Of a stretch of 64,000 bases of DNA, positions 60,318 to 64,000 are shown piece by piece. This DNA is from Mesorhabditis belari. Taxonomy: Eukaryota > Nematoda > Chromadorea > Rhabditida > Rhabditidae. Location of the stretch: assembly GCA_958450365.1 (NCBI GenBank), contig CAUEEP010000735.1, positions 3,314,001 through 3,378,000 of the forward strand, in the 5' to 3' direction. Under the pieces are notes generated by a model that was not told the DNA's origin, ran no database searches, and saw nothing but the letters and a program-made list of their open reading frames with translations. The translations under genes and the position numbers were made by a program. The first letter of the stretch is position 1. Every line of letters begins with the position of its first letter.

Positions 60318-63300
60318 ATGGTTGCCCCGAATCTTCTTCAAATCTTTCTCCAACTATCAAATGTTTCATTCGAGAATTCGACGAATTTCGAGCTAAGCAG
60401 ACGACCAAGAGCTGAGATTAAAGGGAAAAGAACGACGATTGGATTGCAAGCTGGTGGGTTGACACGCTTTTATTCTTTTCTTCTTGTTCTTTTCACATTT
60501 TTGACAAACAACATCAACCCATCATCTGCAAAATTTGATTTTTATGAAAAGCTATTTACAAAAAGCTTTTAAAAGCCTGAATTCTTGTTTTCTTTTGGGT
60601 TTAACATGTGTAAACCGGTTTTTTCGTCAATCTAGGTAAATCAAGGCTCTTCTGAGCTGTCGTTTCACTGCAGAGAGACGACCGTTCGTGTTTGTGATGA
60701 TTTCGAAAAATTGATAAGAGCTATTTGATTCAAATTTCGTTTTTTCGTTTATCTGGATATCACACTAGAATTCTAAGAATTCGGATTTTCAACAAAACAG
60801 CAAAAAATTTAGACTCAAGAGCTGGCTCGGCTCTGCTTGGCCTCGTTTGACGGCTTTTTATTTGTTGATCTTTGTAAACTTAGCTGGCTAGCTGGTTGAC
60901 TGGCTAGCTAGCTAGCTAGCTAGTTGGTTGGTTGGCTAGCTGGAAGCCTCTAGAATGGTTTTAATGTCTTGAAAAGACAAGAATTATGGGATTTGCATTA
61001 GGAGTTTTAAAGTTCGATGGTTTTTGGTCGAAAACTATTTGGACCAGTCAGCCAGCCAGCTAACCAGTCAGCCAGCTAACCAGTCAGCCAGCTAACCAGT
61101 CAGCCAGCTAACCAGTCAGCCAGCTAGCCAACCAACCAGCCAACCAACCAGCTAGCCAGCCAACCAACCAGCTAGTCAACCAGTCAGCTAGCTAGCCAGT
61201 CAGTCAGTCAGTCAGCCAGCTAACAAGCCAACCAGCCAGCTAACCAGTCAGCTAACCAGTCAGCTAACCAGTCAGCTAGCTAGCTAACCAGTCAGCCAAC
61301 GAGCCAACCAGTCAGCCAGCACTTAAAATACCCTTTTTGAGCCTTTATTAAAGCCAAAAGAAAAGAGTACTTTTAGGCGAAGAATCTCTCCATCCTCTGC
61401 TCGCCGATGAAGAAATCGCCACACTTGAAGAAAACTACACAGAGAAAGTGCTCACAAATCCCGAAGATGGCAAACGAGAGGATATTTTCGGCAGGGATAA
61501 CAAGGTCAGAGTTTTTCTTTTGATTCAAAAATCCATCTTGAAATTCCAGCGAATGTTTGGGCAACCGATTTATCCGCCATTTGGCGCCTACACAAAGCTG
61601 AATATTGACGATGAAGTGAGGAAAGCGTTGCAGATAAGTGAGTGTGATTTTAGAAAGCTTTTAAACTTTGTAGACCAGTATAGATTGACTAAAAAGCTAG
61701 ATAAAGCTATGGTAAACGTCTGGACGAGTTTGAAAGCAGATCTTAGAGTCAGCGAAGCTTAATGTAAGAGTCTTTGAGTTGAATTACTGTTAGAGCTTAA
61801 CAACTTTGAATCTAAGAATGAGAAATTTCATTCTGGAAGTCACAGCATCTAATGAAGAAGTTTAAAAAAGGTTTGAGTTGATTTTAGCTTTAAGTAATAG
61901 CTGGTTACTGGTTAAAGCTTAAATTGGTTACTGGTTTTGGCATTAGATTGATTGATTGATTGATTTCTCTGCGATTGTTAAAAGTATTGACTAACGTTTC
62001 TATTTTAGAATCAAGTGACTTAGAAGAAAGTTATAGAGTCCTTTGCTGGGTCATTTGCGCTAACATAATTCTCTTCTAACTCATCCAATCTTTATGCTTT
62101 TGGTTTTATTTTGTAGATCTCAATAAGGGCAACAAAATGAAACCAATAGCAGAAAGATTGGCTGACTTAGAAGAAAGTTATAGTGAGTTGCGCAAACGAC
62201 CCAGTTGAAAAACGACTAGGTCGTTATTGACGTACGATCAATGTACGTCAATACTTGAAAAGTATTGACTAACGTTTCTATTTTAGAATCAAGTGCTGAT
62301 GGAACAGAGCAATTATTATATCGTACATTGATGGATGCAAGTAGATACGAGAAAGATGTTCGTCCAACCAATCATCATTCACTTCCAACAAATGTCACTT
62401 TTGGCTTCTTATTGAATCAAATTGTGGAAATGGTAAAGAGAACATTCAAATTTGGCTTTAATTTGAAATTTGGCTTTTTTAGGATGAACGAAATCAAGTG
62501 CTGACGACACGCAGTTGGCTTAACATCAATTGGATGGATCAGAGACTGAGGTTTGCGAATGGGAATGAAGCTAACGCTGAGAAATTGCAAGCTGGAAGGC
62601 ACATCATCTAATGAAAAAGTTGTAAACGGGTTTGCCTTTGATTTTAACTTTCACACGAAAAATTGCGTAATTAAACCGGCGAGGATAAATGAAAAGCCCT
62701 GTTTTAAGGTGTGCTTTGTGCTCTTTAGATAGTGTGCGTTCCAGGATGAAAACTTTGTTAGATAAGTATAGTAAAAGTAGTCATAATAGCGATGTTTTCT
62801 TAGAGCACTCCTTCGTGTACTAGAAAGGCTGATTTTCCATTAGCACAAAGTACACCTGAAACTTAGCCATTAGATACTGTGCGTTCCAGAATGCAAACTT
62901 TGTTGGATGAGTATAGTAAAAGTAGCCATTCTAGCGGCGCTTTCTTAGCGAACTCCTTCGTGCACCAGAAGAGCTTTGTTTACACGTGAACAAAATGCCC
63001 CAAACTTATTCATTAGATAGTGTGCGTTCCAGAATGTAAACTTTATTAGATAAGTATAGTAAAAGTAGCCATTCTAGCGATGATTTCTTATAGAACTCCT
63101 TCGTGCACTAGAAGGGTTTTGTTTACACGTGAACAAAATACCCCAAACTTAGCCATTAGATAGTGTGCCTTCCAGGAAACAAACTTTGTTAGATAAGTAA
63201 AGTAAAAGTTGTCATAATAGCGATGTTTTCTTTGAGAACTCACTAGAAAGCGTGTGCTTACAAATTTTAAGCACAAAGTACCTTCAAAACTGATTAATTG

Positions 63301-63431
63301 TATAGTGTGCGTTCCAGGGTAAATGAAAAAAACAATTTTTTCAGTTGGAATCACTCGCTCTGGGGTGGAATCAAAACAATCTATGTACCGCATCAGAAGC
63401 TTTGGAAACCGGATATAATTTTGGTGAATAA
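60318..63431 (+). CDS. Nicotinic acetylcholine receptor-like subunit (3' end outside window)
   Basis: Six exons in phase: 60318-60453, 61377-61504, 61550-61637, 62287-62432, 62483-62550, 63345-63431, continuing past the edge. The start follows TTTTTTTAG and five bases, a spliced-leader-like acceptor. The first three exons (about 117 codons, acidic, NYTEKVLTNPED, FGRDNK) were not recognised and could be wrong or lineage-specific; no clear signal peptide is seen. From exon 4 the ligand-binding domain of the nicotinic family is plain: LLYRTLMDASRYEKDVRP, NHHSLPTNVTFGFLLNQIVE, DERNQVLTTRSWLNINWMD, WNHSLWGGIKTIYVPHQKLW, KPDIILVNN. The Cys-loop and membrane segments lie beyond the edge, so alpha or non-alpha type cannot be told. 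It is closer to classical nAChR subunits than the four channels at 1-29900. Confidence 0.85.
60885..60945. repeat. CTAGCTAGCTAG microrepeat in nAChR intron 1
   Basis: Short run of GCTAGCTG and GCTAGCTAGC words, in the opposite sense to the array at 61036-61320. Confidence 0.75.
61036..61322. repeat. AACCAGTCAGCCAGCT satellite in nAChR intron 1
   Basis: About eighteen degenerate 12-16 bp units, related in word content to the 48-bp satellite at 59100. Confidence 0.9.
61800..61900 (-). repeat. Single inverted box-repeat unit
   Basis: On the minus strand it reads CTTCATTAGATGCTGTGACTT followed by CCAGAATGAAA: box plus both flanks of the forward family. Confidence 0.75.
62018..62257. mobile_element. 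Palindromic element inserted beside an nAChR exon, 38-bp duplication
   Basis: A 240-bp member of the palindromic family seen at 38536-38995. It is flanked by an exact 38-bp direct repeat (61980-62017 and 62258-62295) that contains the polypyrimidine tract, TTTTAG acceptor and first nine bases of exon 62287-62432. Splicing to the upstream copy would run into a stop within the insertion, so the downstream copy must be used. Confidence 0.88.
62705..63330. repeat. nAChR intron 5 box-repeat array
   Basis: Boxes (GTGCGTTCCAG and GTGCCTTCCAG) start at 62734, 62879, 63022, 63165 and 63307, spaced 145, 143, 143 and 142 bp. The last is 38 bp before exon 63345-63431. Confidence 0.92.
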
Positions 63432-63860
63432 GTGAGTGAAATTCTTGGATTTATCTTTAAATCCCATAAAAGAAAGGGTTTTTTTTTTCTTCACACAAAG
63501 AAAGAGAATTGACGCGGTAATTTCTTTTCTTCAGAGAAAGCGTCGTGATTGAAAGAAGAGGGGGGAAAATAGGGAAAATAGGGAAAACGTGAGGAGAAGA
63601 GCAATCCAATTTTACCCAAAAATCCCTAAAACCGAATAGGGAAAAGCGTTTTTGTTGTTAGAATTCGGGAAATCAAAGGGAAACATTTTCTGAAGAGATT
63701 TCGGATTAACTGGGCTTAACTTGGTTAAAAGTGCTTAGTTGACTTCAATAAATGAGTCAAGTTAAAATGTTCTTTCAAGATTGATAGAGATTTGTGTAAG
63801 CTTTAACGAATGGTAACACGTTATGACCCACAAAATTTTACAATTAATTACAAAAGGAGA
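63432..63860. other. Start of nAChR intron 6
   Basis: Purine-rich stretch with GGGAAAATAGGGAAAA words; no exon or box was seen. The gene presumably continues past 64000. Confidence 0.5.
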
Positions 63861-63862
63861 CT

Positions 63863-63958
63863 TCCAAGTCCGTCCAAGGTCCAAACGTTCAAGGGCTGAC
63901 TCGAACCAACCTCGAGTGATCGATAGTCAAGCACACTAACCATTAAGCCATAGCGACA
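63863..63958 (-). other. tRNA-like sequence with A and B boxes
   Basis: On the minus strand TGGCTTAATGGTTAGTG matches the RNA polymerase III A box and GGTTCGAGTCAG the B box, 35-40 bp apart. A T stem GGTTG/CAGCC pairs. The anticodon stem has only three pairs and the acceptor stem fails. Probably a tRNA pseudogene or the head of a SINE; a real but unusual tRNA is less likely. Confidence 0.5.
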
Positions 63959-64000
63959 CTGTTGGGGAAGGCGTAATTTGAGCCGTTATATCGAGTTGAC

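Noticed and set aside
63863..63958. Functional tRNA gene
   Set aside because: A and B boxes are good, but the acceptor and anticodon stems do not fold by hand.

Overview
The window is nuclear DNA of a nematode, most likely a rhabditid. The evidence is: a full-length cytoplasmic dynein heavy chain split by about 45-65 bp introns with T-rich acceptors; a bca-1-type beta-carbonic anhydrase; spliced-leader-like acceptors a few bases before start codons; and a tandem family of nematode-type Cys-loop ligand-gated ion channels (LGICs). No species is assigned. All proteins were recognised from memory of the families, not by database search.

Layout. 1-29900: four LGIC genes in a row on the + strand. 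A1 (686-5802) has its 5' end outside the window. A2 is 7783-14581, C is 16505-22639 and D is 23290-29900. Exon phases and lengths agree between them (twelve coding exons each; C, D and A2 give 394, 406 and 397 aa). A1 and A2 are near-identical segmental copies. The 5' exons of A2 instead resemble gene C, so A2 looks like a recombinant. 31500-34403: beta-carbonic anhydrase. 34941-37484: nested and degraded Tc1-like transposons with a MITE. 37485-39569: foldback repeats. 39570-57542: dynein heavy chain dhc-1, complete. 57543-60317: repeat-rich intergenic DNA. 60318-63431: nicotinic acetylcholine receptor-like subunit, running off the right edge.

Main observation. The large introns and spacers of the channel genes, the spacer after gene D, the bca-1 introns and the dhc-1 to nAChR spacer are filled with short tandem arrays. 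Unit sequences differ, but the units share a boxed motif, GTG-N3-TCCAG (usually TGTGNNNTCCAGAT, either strand), and almost the same period: 140-145 bp in every array measured, with runs of exactly 142 or exactly 140. I count of the order of one hundred boxes by eye, and none between about 34.5 and 57.5 kb. In one orientation the box is a 3' splice site, and it is the working acceptor of the Cys-loop exon in A1 and A2. It behaves like a satellite superfamily with a conserved protein-binding or splice box.

The short-loop channels look like one paralogous receptor family: signal peptide, Cys-loop ligand-binding domain, four membrane segments and a very short M3-M4 loop. No operon is evident. Dynein and carbonic anhydrase are housekeeping genes, and their biochemistry is unrelated to the channels.
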